Shown: positions 16,544-24,988, counted from the stretch's first letter. The stretch is 64,000 nucleotides of DNA from Achromobacter denitrificans NBRC 15125 (GCF_001571365.1 NZ_BCTQ01000034.1:1-64000); one strand, 5' to 3'. Made by a program: numbers and translations. Notes: generated from the letters alone by a model not told the origin.

Positions 16544-17713
16544 ATGAAATTCCCCTCCCGCAGTTTTCTTACCCGTTTGTCCTTAGCGGCGCTGCTGTCC
16601 GGCGCGGCCGGCGCGCAAGCCGCCGAGCCCTTGCGGATCGGCGTGCCGGTCGGCCTCTCGGGCGCCAACAGCGTGGTGGCGCCCGGCGTCGTCCAGGCCT
16701 CGCAGCTGGCCGCCGACGAGATCAACGCCGCCGGCGGCATCCTGGGCCGCCGGATCGAGCTGGAGATCGCCGACGACGCCTCCGGCGCGGTCGGCGCGCA
16801 GAAGGCCTACGACACGCTGGTGTTCCAGAAGAAGGTGGATGCCGTCATCGCCATGGAGACCAGCGCCGCGCGCAACGCGGCGCTGCCCATCATCGCGCGC
16901 GGCAAGGTGCCGTACCTCTACACCTCCTTCTACGAAGGGCGCTCGTGCAACCGCTGGATGCACGTGAACGGCTGGGTTCCGGAGCAGCAGGTCGCGCCGG
17001 TGGTGGACCACTTCATGAAAACCCGCCAGGCCAAGACCTTCTTCCTGATCGGCAGCGACTACGCCTTCGGCCGCGGCATGCTGAAGTTCACGCGGGAATA
17101 CATCGAGAAGCAGGGCGGCAAGGTGGTGGGCGAGGAATACCTGCCCATCGACGGCTCGGACTGGACCGCCGTGGTGTCCAAGGTGCGCTCGGCGCAGCCC
17201 GACGCGCTGATCAGCTCGACGGCGGGCGGCAGCCCCAACGTCAGCCTGGCCAAGCAGATCCAGGCCGCGGGCCTGACCATGCCCTACGGCAACCTGGCCA
17301 TCGACGAAGGCACGGCCAAGACCATGGGCGACACCGCGGCGGGCATGTACCTGTCGTCGTCCTACCTGACCAGCATCCATACGCCGCAGAACCGCAAGTT
17401 CCTGGACGGCCTGAAGGCGAAGTTCGCCGGCCAGGCCAAGACGGCCAACGAATTCTCGGCCGCCCAGTACGAAGGGTTCTTCCTGTACAAGGCCGCGGTC
17501 GAGAAGGCCGGCGGAACAACCGACCCCGCGAAGGTGGTGCAGGCCTTGAGCGAGGTGTCGGTGGACGGCCCGCGCGGCCCGGTCCGGATGGACCGACAGC
17601 GGCACGCGGCGCTGACCATGCGCCTGGGCCAGGTGCAGCAGGACGGGTCCATCCGCATCCTGCAGACCTTCGACCAGGTGGACCCGGGCGCCCAGTGCCC
17701 CGACCTGAAGTAG
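16544..17713 (+). CDS. ABC transporter periplasmic substrate-binding protein (branched-chain/amide type)
   Basis: A 389-residue periplasmic binding protein of the Peripla_BP_6 type. The signal peptide is residues 1-27 (FLTRLSLAALLSGAAGAQAAEP, in part), and the mature protein begins PLRIGVPVGLSG. Characteristic segments are ADEINAAGGILGRRIEL and FFLIGSDYAFGRG. A GGAGAAAACC ribosome region precedes the ATG. It lies 35 bases after the nitrilase gene and is followed by a hairpin and the first permease. In context it likely captures a short-chain amide, nitrile or related compound instead of a branched-chain amino acid. Confidence 0.93.
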   Translation: MKFPSRSFLTRLSLAALLSGAAGAQAAEPLRIGVPVGLSGANSVVAPGVVQASQLAADEINAAGGILGRRIELEIADDASGAVGAQKAYDTLVFQKKVDAVIAMETSAARNAALPIIARGKVPYLYTSFYEGRSCNRWMHVNGWVPEQQVAPVVDHFMKTRQAKTFFLIGSDYAFGRGMLKFTREYIEKQGGKVVGEEYLPIDGSDWTAVVSKVRSAQPDALISSTAGGSPNVSLAKQIQAAGLTMPYGNLAIDEGTAKTMGDTAAGMYLSSSYLTSIHTPQNRKFLDGLKAKFAGQAKTANEFSAAQYEGFFLYKAAVEKAGGTTDPAKVVQALSEVSVDGPRGPVRMDRQRHAALTMRLGQVQQDGSIRILQTFDQVDPGAQCPDLK

Positions 17714-17722
17714 CGCTTGCCC

Positions 17723-17743
17723 GCCGCCCGCCTAGCGGGCGGC
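17723..17743 (+). repeat. Intra-operon hairpin after the binding-protein gene
   Basis: GCCGCCCG at 17723-17730 pairs with CGGGCGGC at 17736-17743 around CCTAG, between the binding-protein stop and the permease ribosome site (GGAGACC). Such hairpins often protect the upstream message so that binding protein exceeds membrane components. Confidence 0.6.
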
Positions 17744-17756
17744 AAAGGAGACCTCG

Positions 17757-18590
17757 ATGGGATTGCTGCTGGACATCCTGAGCACCGCGGCCATGCTGTT
17801 CATCGTGACGGCCGGGCTGATGATCATCTTCGGCGTCATGAAGATCGTCAATTTCGCGCACGGCGCCATCATCACGCTGGGCAGCTACGCCAGCCTGGTC
17901 GTGACGCAACTGGGCCTGAACCCGTGGCTCGCACTGCCCCTGGCGCTGGCCGTCGGCGCGGCGGTGGGCGTGGGCGTGGAACGGCTGATCGTGCGGCCGC
18001 TGTACAAGCGGCCGCTGGACGCCATCCTGGCCACCTGGGGCCTGGGCATCGTGATCGGGCAACTGATCACCATGGCCTTCGGCCGCGAAGTGCAGTTCGC
18101 CGACGCGCCGGTCAAGGGCGCCGTGGCGTTCCTGGGAACCGACTACTCCGCCTATCGGCTGCTGCTCATCCCCGCGGCGCTGCTGGTGTACGGCGCCACG
18201 CTGCTGCTGCTCAACGGCACGCGCTTCGGCGTCAGGACGCGGGCGGTGATCATGAACGAGAACCTCGCGCGCGGCCTGGGCATCAACGCCGAGCGCATCC
18301 GCTTCGCCACCTTCGGCCTGGGCGCCGGCCTGGGCGCGCTGGCCGGCGCGCTGATCACGCCGCTGTCCAGCGTGGATCCGAACATGGGGCTGACCTGGCT
18401 GATCAGCGCCTTCATGCTCGTCATGGTGTCGGGGCATTCCATCACCGCGCTGCTGCTGACCTGCCTGGTCTACGGCGCGTGCCAGGTGCTGGTGAGCGTG
18501 CTGGTCAGCCCCATCCTGGGAGGCGTCACGATCGCCGTGCTGGCGGCGCTGACGCTGCGCCTGCGTCCGCAAGGATTCGCCCATGACTGA
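17757..18590 (+). CDS. ABC transporter permease, LivH-like
   Basis: A 277-residue inner-membrane permease with about eight hydrophobic segments. The LivH-type N-terminus is recognisable (GLMIIFGVMKIVNFAHGAIITLG). The cytoplasmic loop that contacts the ATPases is seen near residues 160-180 (GVRTRAVIMNENLARGLGIN). The stop overlaps the start of the next gene by eight bases, indicating translational coupling. It forms the membrane channel with the LivM part of the next protein. Confidence 0.92.
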   Translation: MGLLLDILSTAAMLFIVTAGLMIIFGVMKIVNFAHGAIITLGSYASLVVTQLGLNPWLALPLALAVGAAVGVGVERLIVRPLYKRPLDAILATWGLGIVIGQLITMAFGREVQFADAPVKGAVAFLGTDYSAYRLLLIPAALLVYGATLLLLNGTRFGVRTRAVIMNENLARGLGINAERIRFATFGLGAGLGALAGALITPLSSVDPNMGLTWLISAFMLVMVSGHSITALLLTCLVYGACQVLVSVLVSPILGGVTIAVLAALTLRLRPQGFAHD

Positions 18591-20400
18591 TACCTTGCTC
18601 ACCCAACCCGCGCCGCAAGCCGCCGCGGCGGCGCGCCGGGCCTCCCGCTCCCGCGACCTGCTGTGGCTGGCGGGCCTGTGCCTGGTCCTGACGGCCGCCG
18701 GCCCCTGGCTGTTCGACACCTACCTGCTCAACGTGCTGATCAAGGCGCTGTTCTTCGCGGTGGCCGCCGTCACGGTGGACATATTGTGGGGCTACACCGG
18801 CTACCTCACCTTCGGGCAGTCGGCGTTCTTCGGCGTGGGCGCCTACGCGGCGGGCCTGGCGTTCACGCACTACGGCTTCTCGCCGGCCACGGCGGGGCTG
18901 GCCGCGCTGGCGGCGGTCGCGGTGGCGGCGGCGCTGGCCCTGGTCACCGGCTGGCTGTCGTTCTATCGCGGCGCTTCGCCGTTCTTCGCCACGGTGATTT
19001 CGCTGGTGCTGCCCATCGTGCTCACCCAGCTCGTGCTGTCGGGCGGCACCTGGACGGGCTCGTCCTCGGGGCTCACGGGCTACGAGACCTTCGACCTCTC
19101 GCTGGAAGCCTGGTACGTGATCGCGGCGGGCGGGCTGTCCGTCGTGGCGCTGCTGGGATGGGTCGCGGCGCGCAGCGACGGCGGCCGCATCCTGGTGGCG
19201 CTGCGCGACAACGAAGCGCGCTGCAGCTACCTGGGCCTGAACACCGCGCGCTGGCGCATCCTGCTGCTTGCGATCTGCGGAGTCGTCGCCAGCCTGGCCG
19301 GCTTCGGCTACGGGGCCTTCAGCGGCGTCGTCGCCCCGGAGCTGACGGGATTCGTGTTCGGCACGGAGCTCATCATCTGGGTGGCGCTGGGCGGGCGCGG
19401 CACGATCTGGGGTCCGGTGCTCGGCGCCATCCTCATCAATGTGGCCGGCTCGTATCTCAGCGGCAACATGCCCTTCGTGTGGCAGCTGCTGCTGGGCATC
19501 ACCTTCATCGTGGTGATCCTGCTGCTGCCGCGCGGCCTGCTGCCCCTGCTGCTGGCGCCCTGGCGGCGGCGCGAGGCCGCGGCGCCCGTGCCCGCGCTGA
19601 CGGCCAGGGAAGGGCGGTCCGGCACGGCCGACGCCGGGGAGATGGCGCTGGAGCTGGAAGGCGTGGCCAAGCGCTTCGGCAGCCTGAAGGTGCTGGAAGG
19701 CATAGACCTGCGGGCCCGCGGCGGCGAACTGGTGGGCCTGATCGGGCCGAACGGCGCGGGCAAGACCACGCTGATGCGCTGCATCGCCGACGGCGCCGAG
19801 CGCTCGGAAGGGCGGGTCGAGCTGTGCGGCCACGCCGTGCGCCGCGACGACCCGGCGCGCTGCGTGCGCTACGGGCTGGGGCGCAAGTTCCAGAACGCCA
19901 ACGTGTTCGACACCATGACGGTGGCGGAAAGCCTGCGCATCGCCACCACCCTGCGGGAGTGGCCCTCGTGGCGGCGCCGTGCGCCGTCCCTGGCGCTGCC
20001 GTCCTATGCGCTGGAGGTATTGCGCATGACCGGGCTGGACCAGCGGCTCGACAGCGTCGCCCGCGACCTGTCCCACGGCCAGCAGCAGGCCCTGGAACTG
20101 GCCATGGTGCTGGCGCTGGAGCCGCGCGTCATCCTGCTGGACGAACCCACTGCCGGCCTGAGCAAGGCCGAGCGCACCCAGATCGGCGTCGTGCTCTCGT
20201 CGCTCGCCCGCCGCCACGGCCTGTGCTGCCTGCTGGTGGAGCACGACCTGGATTTCGTGGCCGAGGTCGCGACGCGCATCGTCGTGCTGCACCAGGGGCG
20301 CATCGTCATGGACGGCAGCTTCCGCGAAGTGGCGGAATCCGAACTGGTGCGGACCATCTACGCGGGCGGCGCGCCGTCGGCGCAAGGAGCGGAACAATGA
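18583..20400 (+). CDS. Fused LivM-like permease and LivG-like ATPase
   Basis: A 605-residue protein. Residues about 1-335 are a LivM-type permease (LWGYTGYLTFGQSAFFGVGAY in part, and LRDNEARCSYLGLNTARWR). Residues about 350-605 are a complete ABC ATPase: Walker A GPNGAGKTTLM, signature LSHGQQQALELAM, Walker B VILLDEPTAGLS and the switch His in LLVEHDLDFV. Between them is a linker rich in Ala, Pro and Arg. Fusion of these two subunits is known in some branched-chain/urea-type systems. The stop overlaps the start of the second ATPase by ATGA. The sequence is uninterrupted across the junction, so the fusion is genuine. Confidence 0.93.
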   Translation: MTDTLLTQPAPQAAAAARRASRSRDLLWLAGLCLVLTAAGPWLFDTYLLNVLIKALFFAVAAVTVDILWGYTGYLTFGQSAFFGVGAYAAGLAFTHYGFSPATAGLAALAAVAVAAALALVTGWLSFYRGASPFFATVISLVLPIVLTQLVLSGGTWTGSSSGLTGYETFDLSLEAWYVIAAGGLSVVALLGWVAARSDGGRILVALRDNEARCSYLGLNTARWRILLLAICGVVASLAGFGYGAFSGVVAPELTGFVFGTELIIWVALGGRGTIWGPVLGAILINVAGSYLSGNMPFVWQLLLGITFIVVILLLPRGLLPLLLAPWRRREAAAPVPALTAREGRSGTADAGEMALELEGVAKRFGSLKVLEGIDLRARGGELVGLIGPNGAGKTTLMRCIADGAERSEGRVELCGHAVRRDDPARCVRYGLGRKFQNANVFDTMTVAESLRIATTLREWPSWRRRAPSLALPSYALEVLRMTGLDQRLDSVARDLSHGQQQALELAMVLALEPRVILLDEPTAGLSKAERTQIGVVLSSLARRHGLCCLLVEHDLDFVAEVATRIVVLHQGRIVMDGSFREVAESELVRTIYAGGAPSAQGAEQ

Positions 20401-21110
20401 AAAGCGTCGCGCCGGCCTTGCGCCTGGAAGGCGTGTCCAGCGGCTACAAGGCCTCCATGGTGCTCAACGACGTGTCGCTGTCGCTTCCGCGGGGCGCCTG
20501 CGCGGCGCTGCTGGGCAAGAACGGCATGGGCAAGAGCACGTTGCTCAAGACCGTGATGGGTTACCTGCCCAAGCTGCGCGGCCGCGTCCGGGTGGGCGAG
20601 GTGGACGCCACGCACCTGCGGCCGCACGAAGTGGCGCGCTGCGGCGTGGCCTACGCGGCCCAGGAACAGCCGCTGTTCCCCGATCTCAGCATCCGCGACA
20701 ATCTGCGCCTGGGCCTGGCCCGCGACAGCCTGTTCGACGAGCGCTTCGAAGAGATCGCCGAACTGTTCCCCGTGTTCGCGTCCCGCCTGCGCCAGCATGC
20801 GGGCACCCTCTCGGGCGGCGAGCAGAAAATGCTGCTGGTGGCGCGCGGCCTCATGCAGCGGCCCGCCTTGCTCATGCTCGACGAGATCACCGAAGGGTTG
20901 CAGCCCTCGGTGATCGAGCGGCTGGCCGGCGCCCTCAACTGGGAGCGCGAGCGGCGCGGCACCAGCATGTTCATCGTGGAGCAGAACGTGGCCTTCGCCC
21001 TGAGGGTGGCCGACAGATACCTGGTGCTCAAGCAGGGCGCCATCGTCGATGAAGGAGATGCTGGCGCGCCGGGGGCGGCGGGCCATATCATTGACCACTT
21101 GAAGGTATGA
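20397..21110 (+). CDS. ABC transporter ATP-binding protein, LivF-like
   Basis: A 237-residue second ATPase of the transporter. It has Walker A LGKNGMGKSTLLK, signature LSGGEQKMLLVARGL, Walker B LLMLDEITEGLQPS and the switch segment MFIVEQNVAFAL. The start is the ATG that overlaps the previous stop (ATGA at 20397-20400), and its own stop overlaps the AmiC-like start in the same way. It pairs with the ATPase half of the fusion protein to power import. Confidence 0.93.
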   Translation: MKSVAPALRLEGVSSGYKASMVLNDVSLSLPRGACAALLGKNGMGKSTLLKTVMGYLPKLRGRVRVGEVDATHLRPHEVARCGVAYAAQEQPLFPDLSIRDNLRLGLARDSLFDERFEEIAELFPVFASRLRQHAGTLSGGEQKMLLVARGLMQRPALLMLDEITEGLQPSVIERLAGALNWERERRGTSMFIVEQNVAFALRVADRYLVLKQGAIVDEGDAGAPGAAGHIIDHLKV

Positions 21111-22297
21111 GCGCACCCTCCAGGACCCCATCCATGGCTTCATCCGTCTCCCCGCCCAGCCACGCCGGCGCTTCCGCCCCGGGGTGGCGCATCGGCGTGC
21201 TGTATTCGCGCAGCGGCGTCAGCGGCACCACCGAATCCCAGCATTTCTTCGGCACGGTGCTGGCCGTGGAAGAAATCAACGCGCTGGGCGGGGTGCTGGG
21301 CCGCCCGCTGGAGCCCATCGCCTACGACCCCCGCAGCGACTGCGAGGAATACCGCCGCCTGGCCGCGCGCCTGCTGCTGGACGACGAGGTCAACGTGATC
21401 TTCGGCGGCTGCACCTCGCATTGCCGCAAGGCCATGCTGCCGGTGGTGGAGCGCAGCAATTCGCTGCTCTGGTACGCCTCGGTCTACGAGGGCTTCGAAT
21501 ACTCGCCCAACGTCATCTACACCGGCGCCGCGCCCAACCAGGGCAGCATGCAGCTGGCCGCCTACCTCATCCAGCACTGCGGCTCGCGCATCTTCCTGGT
21601 GGGCGCCGACTACATCTACCCGCGCGAAACCAACCGCATCATGCGCGAAACCGTGGAGGAGCACGGCGGCGAAATCCTCGACGAAACCTATCTGCCGCTG
21701 GACTGCGATGAGAGCGACATCCTGGAAGTGGTGAAGGACATCGCCCGCATCCGGCCCGACGTGGTGTTCTCCACGCTGATCGGCTCGGACGCCCAGCGCT
21801 TCTACCAGCGCTACCACGAAGCCGGCCTGGCCGCGGCCAGCATCCCCATCGCCAGCCTCACCATGACCGAAGCCGAGGTAGCCGAAGTCGGGCCGGCGCT
21901 GTGCGCCGGGCACATCACCGCCGCCACCTATTTCAACACCGTGGCCACGCCCGGCAACGCGCACTTCCTGGCGCGCTGGCGCGAACGCTTCGGCGACCGT
22001 CCCGCCAACGTGTACGCCGAAACCTCCTACAGCCAGGTGCACCTGTTCGCGCGGGCCTTGCAGCGCGTGGGCGCGCTGGACACCCGCAAGCTGGTGCAGG
22101 CGGTGCACCAGGTGGGCTTCGACGCGCCGGACGGCCGCCTGTCCATCCTCGCCGAAAACAACCATTGCGTGCTGACGCCGCGCATTGGCGTGTGCAGGCC
22201 GGACGGCAGCTTCGACATCGTCTGGGAAAGCGGCGTGCCGGTAAAGCCGGACCCCTACCTGACGGCGTTCGGCCTGGACGAGTTCTGGTTGAAATGA
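21107..22297 (+). CDS. amiC: AmiC-like amide sensor / negative regulator of antiterminator
   Basis: A 396-residue protein with the periplasmic-binding-protein fold but no signal peptide, so it is cytoplasmic. It closely resembles Pseudomonas aeruginosa AmiC as I recall it: GVLYSRSGVSGTTESQH at the N-terminus, MLPVVERSNSLLWY, YEGFEYSPNVIYTGAAPNQ and GADYIYPRETNRIMRE. In that system AmiC binds amides and sequesters AmiR when no inducer is present. The gene overlaps the LivF-like gene and the AmiR-like gene by four bases each. The 20-odd Ser/Pro/Ala-rich N-terminal residues are an extension. Ligand specificity may differ from acetamide. Confidence 0.9.
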   Translation: MSAPSRTPSMASSVSPPSHAGASAPGWRIGVLYSRSGVSGTTESQHFFGTVLAVEEINALGGVLGRPLEPIAYDPRSDCEEYRRLAARLLLDDEVNVIFGGCTSHCRKAMLPVVERSNSLLWYASVYEGFEYSPNVIYTGAAPNQGSMQLAAYLIQHCGSRIFLVGADYIYPRETNRIMRETVEEHGGEILDETYLPLDCDESDILEVVKDIARIRPDVVFSTLIGSDAQRFYQRYHEAGLAAASIPIASLTMTEAEVAEVGPALCAGHITAATYFNTVATPGNAHFLARWRERFGDRPANVYAETSYSQVHLFARALQRVGALDTRKLVQAVHQVGFDAPDGRLSILAENNHCVLTPRIGVCRPDGSFDIVWESGVPVKPDPYLTAFGLDEFWLK

Positions 22298-22935
22298 GCA
22301 TGGACCATAGCCTACGCCGCCTCTACGAGGACCTGCGCAGCGTGGCGGTCGCCGTGGTGTACCCGCCCGGCGAAGACCGCGACCTGCTGGTCGAGCAGCT
22401 CAAGCGCATCGGCTGCCGCATCCATCTGCATTGGCCGTTCCCCGAATGCCCGCCGGCCGGCGCCGACGTGGTGTTCTTCCAGGTTTCCCAATGCGGCCGC
22501 AACAGCGCCGCCTGGACCGCCAGCGAGGTCGAGGCCACCTTGATCGCGCTCTCCGAATACGAAACCCCCACCACCCTCAAGCAGCTCCTCAAAACCAATG
22601 CCCACGGCGTGCTCACGCGCCCGTTCCGCTCCGCCGGCATCCTCAGCACCCTGGTGCTGGCGCGCTCCGCCCGGATGTTCCAGCTGCGCCAGCAGAACAA
22701 GATCGACAAGCTGGAAAGCACCATCAAGTCCCGGCGCGTCATCGAAAAGGCCATCCGCGTCCTCATGGACCACCAGCGCCTGGACGAACGCGAAGCCTAC
22801 GAGCACATGCGCGGGCGCGCCACCCGCCTGCGAGTCAGCGTGGCCGAGGTCGCCGCCATGATCGTCGACGCCAGCGAAGCCATGGAAAAACTGGGCCTGG
22901 GCGGCGGCCGCCCCGGGTCGTCCGGCGGCGCTTGA
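22294..22935 (+). CDS. amiR: AmiR-like ANTAR-domain transcription antiterminator
   Basis: A 213-residue RNA-binding antiterminator. The N-terminal receiver-like domain lacks a typical phosphorylation pocket (VYPPGEDRDLLVEQLKRIGC), as in Pseudomonas AmiR. A coiled coil near residues 125-150 (RQQNKIDKLESTIKSRRVI) leads to the C-terminal ANTAR domain (AIRVLMDHQRLDEREAYEHM, RLRVSVAEVAAMIV). It begins with an ATGA overlap with the amiC-like stop and ends the operon. The expected target is the leader before the nitrilase gene, where a strong terminator is present. Confidence 0.92.
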   Translation: MSMDHSLRRLYEDLRSVAVAVVYPPGEDRDLLVEQLKRIGCRIHLHWPFPECPPAGADVVFFQVSQCGRNSAAWTASEVEATLIALSEYETPTTLKQLLKTNAHGVLTRPFRSAGILSTLVLARSARMFQLRQQNKIDKLESTIKSRRVIEKAIRVLMDHQRLDEREAYEHMRGRATRLRVSVAEVAAMIVDASEAMEKLGLGGGRPGSSGGA

Positions 22936-23028
22936 ACCCGCGGCCGCTTTCCAGTCCAATGAGGGTCTGTGCGGACGGACCGTGCCGGTGCTTCCGCGTC
23001 CTCTCACACATGGATGGAGCGTAGTGCC

Positions 23029-23436
23029 ATGACAACGGTGCGATTGCTGTCGGACGAGGAAATCCGCCGGAATCCGCGGGCCTGGGCGGTGTTCGAGGAC
23101 ATCCGCGCCACGCGCAAGGCGGATTTCGTCAACAACTTCTGGCGCGCCCTGGCCAATGACCCGCCCCAGCTGGAGCGGGTCTGGGGGCAGCTCAAGCAGG
23201 TCATGATGGCCGAAGGAGAGCTTTCGCCCCTGGTGCGCGAGCTGATCTACATCGCCGTGTCCACGGCCAACGGATGCACCTATTGCATCCATTCCCACAC
23301 CGCCGCCGCCCGTGCCAAAGGCATGACCGACGGCCAGCATGCCGAACTGCTCTCCGTCATCGGCATGGCGGCGCAGACCAACGCGCTGGTGACCGCCATG
23401 CAGGTGCCGGTCGATGAGGCCTTCATCGTGAAATAG
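23029..23436 (+). CDS. AhpD-like / carboxymuconolactone decarboxylase family protein
   Basis: A 135-residue small helical protein. The redox motif CTYCIHSH near residue 78 fits the CxxCxxxH signature of AhpD-type peroxidase-related members. The preceding LSPLVRELIYIAVSTANG is typical of the family. GGAG at 23016-23019 lies nine bases before the chosen ATG; an ATG at 23014 in frame is possible but poorly spaced. It follows the amiR-like gene by 93 bases and is tightly followed by a Lon-N-domain gene. A role in peroxide or thiol-disulphide chemistry is inferred. Confidence 0.88.
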   Translation: MTTVRLLSDEEIRRNPRAWAVFEDIRATRKADFVNNFWRALANDPPQLERVWGQLKQVMMAEGELSPLVRELIYIAVSTANGCTYCIHSHTAAARAKGMTDGQHAELLSVIGMAAQTNALVTAMQVPVDEAFIVK

Positions 23437-23445
23437 GAGGCGGCC

Positions 23446-24057
23446 ATGTCGCTGATCCCACTGTTTCCGTTGTCCAACGCGCTGTTTCCCGCCGGAGTGC
23501 TGCACTTGCGCATCTTCGAAGTGCGCTATCTGGACATGATCCGACGATGTATCGCGGACGGCAGCGAATTCGGCGTGGTGGGCCTGCTGTCTGGCAGCGA
23601 GGTCCGCACGCCCGAAGGCGTCGAAACCCTGGCCCCCGTCGGCACGATGGCCCGCATCGACGCCTGGGACGCGCCCATGCCCGCGCTGCTGGAGCTGCGC
23701 TGCGTCGGAACGAGCCGTTTCCGGCTGCTTTCCAGCGAGGTGGCAAAATACGGCCTTTGGATGGGCCAGGCCGAGCCCATCCCCGACGATCCGCCCATGC
23801 CCGTGCCCGAAGCCATGCAGCCCAGCGCCGACGCCCTGGGACGCCTGATCGCCCAGTGGCAGCAAGATGGCGTGCCCGCCGAAAGAATGCCCCTGGGCCC
23901 GCCGTTCCGGCTGGACGACTGCGGCTGGGTCGCCGACCGCTGGTGCGAACTGCTGCCGCTGCCGCCCGACGACAAGGCCACCTTGCTCGCCATGACCGAT
24001 CCGGTGGCGAGGCTGGCGGCGGTCCAGGACGTGCTGCGGGGGCAGGGGCTGGCGTAG
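23446..24057 (+). CDS. LON peptidase N-terminal domain protein
   Basis: A 203-residue cytoplasmic protein consisting of a Lon substrate-binding (LAN) domain without the AAA or protease parts. The N-terminus PLFPLSNALFPAGVLHLRIFEVRYLDM (quoted in part: LFPAGVLHLRIFEVRY) is diagnostic. The C-terminus has WCELLPLPPDDKATLLAMTD. Such standalone proteins are common in beta-proteobacteria and their exact function is unknown. GGAGG at 23436-23440 precedes the ATG, nine bases after the AhpD-like stop, so the two are co-transcribed. Confidence 0.9.
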   Translation: MSLIPLFPLSNALFPAGVLHLRIFEVRYLDMIRRCIADGSEFGVVGLLSGSEVRTPEGVETLAPVGTMARIDAWDAPMPALLELRCVGTSRFRLLSSEVAKYGLWMGQAEPIPDDPPMPVPEAMQPSADALGRLIAQWQQDGVPAERMPLGPPFRLDDCGWVADRWCELLPLPPDDKATLLAMTDPVARLAAVQDVLRGQGLA

Positions 24058-24080
24058 GCGTAAAACCGTATTTGGACACC

Positions 24081-24920
24081 ATGGAAATCAGGATAGACGA
24101 AGGCCTGCGTGCCTATATTGACCCCTTGACCGACGACGAGCGGGACGCGCTGGAGCGCAGCCTGCTGGCCGAAGGCTGCCGCGACGCCCTGGTGCTGTGG
24201 GGCGACCTGCTGGTCGACGGCCACAACCGCCACGCGCTCTGCATGAAGCACGGCATCCCCTTCGAAACCCGCCAGAACACCTCCTTCAAATCGATGGAGG
24301 ACGTGCACCTCTGGATGATCGAAAACCACCTGGGCCGGCGCAGCGTGTCTGACTTCCAGCGTGGGGTGCTGGCGCTGCGCAAAAAGGAGATCCTGCAAGC
24401 GCGAACCGCCTCGGCGCCGGCGCCAGATGATCCGCCTTGGGACGAAGACTCCGGCGAACCGCCGCCGGTCGCCGCCGCGCCCGTGCCGCAGGCGCTGAGC
24501 CGCCAGGCCCTGGCCCGGGCTGCGCGTATCAGCAGCAATACGCTGGGCCAGATCGAGAAGATACAGAAGGCTGCGGCGCCGGAGCTGGTGCGGGCCGTGA
24601 AGGATGGCGCCATCTCCATCAACGCCGCGGCGGCGGTGGCGACGTTGCCGCCTGAACGTCAGGCCGCGGCCGTGGCTGGCGGCAGGAAGGAACTACAGCA
24701 GGCGGCTCGTGAAGTCCGCCAGGCCAAGGCGCCTCCGCCACGCGAGGCGGTGCCGGATATTCCCATCGAGAATATTGCGGATCTGCCGGCGGAGGTGGCG
24801 CGGTTGCGCGACCTGCTGACGCGGCTGACGGATGAGCGGGATCAGTTGAAGAAGAAGGTGATGCATTTGACGGTGGCGCTGGCGGAGGCGAGGAGTGAGG
24901 CGGGGGGAGGGGATGACTGA
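24081..24920 (+). CDS. Orphan ParB-domain (plasmid partition/replication-related) protein
   Basis: A 279-residue protein. The N-terminal part resembles a ParB/sulfiredoxin-type nuclease-like domain: LTDDERDALERSLLAEGCRD, followed by LVDGHNRHALCMKHGIPF. The middle is a Pro/Ala-rich linker, then a helix-turn-helix-like segment (ALARAARISSNTLGQIEKI, VKDGAISINAAAAVATLP). The C-terminus is a coiled coil (VARLRDLLTRLTDERDQLKKK). No ParA, replication or conjugation gene is nearby, so it may be a remnant of an integrated element or a chromosomal regulator. An upstream open stretch overlapping the Lon-domain gene is out of its frame and excluded. Confidence 0.75.
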   Translation: MEIRIDEGLRAYIDPLTDDERDALERSLLAEGCRDALVLWGDLLVDGHNRHALCMKHGIPFETRQNTSFKSMEDVHLWMIENHLGRRSVSDFQRGVLALRKKEILQARTASAPAPDDPPWDEDSGEPPPVAAAPVPQALSRQALARAARISSNTLGQIEKIQKAAAPELVRAVKDGAISINAAAAVATLPPERQAAAVAGGRKELQQAAREVRQAKAPPPREAVPDIPIENIADLPAEVARLRDLLTRLTDERDQLKKKVMHLTVALAEARSEAGGGDD

Positions 24921-24931
24921 GTGCCTCGGAG

Positions 24932-24988
24932 AAAGGAACCTCGCACAGGCCCTGGTCGAATCGTCTGCCGGTGTCCACTTTCGGCTGT
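24932..24988. repeat. Repeat similar to the 12991 terminator, followed by a small inverted repeat
   Basis: Bases 24932-24958 match 12992-13018 at about 23 of 27 positions, including the shared 15-mer CCTCGCACAGGCCCT. Here the stem is weaker (two G:T pairs), so it may be a decayed copy of the terminator. Directly after it CGTCTGC (24961-24967) and GCAGACG form a 7-base inverted repeat ending at about 24996. No gene lies between 24921 and 25072. Confidence 0.5.

Noticed and set aside
18526..20397. 623-codon frame antisense to the permease-ATPase fusion
   Set aside because: Composition is artefactual and the sense strand shows full Walker and signature motifs.
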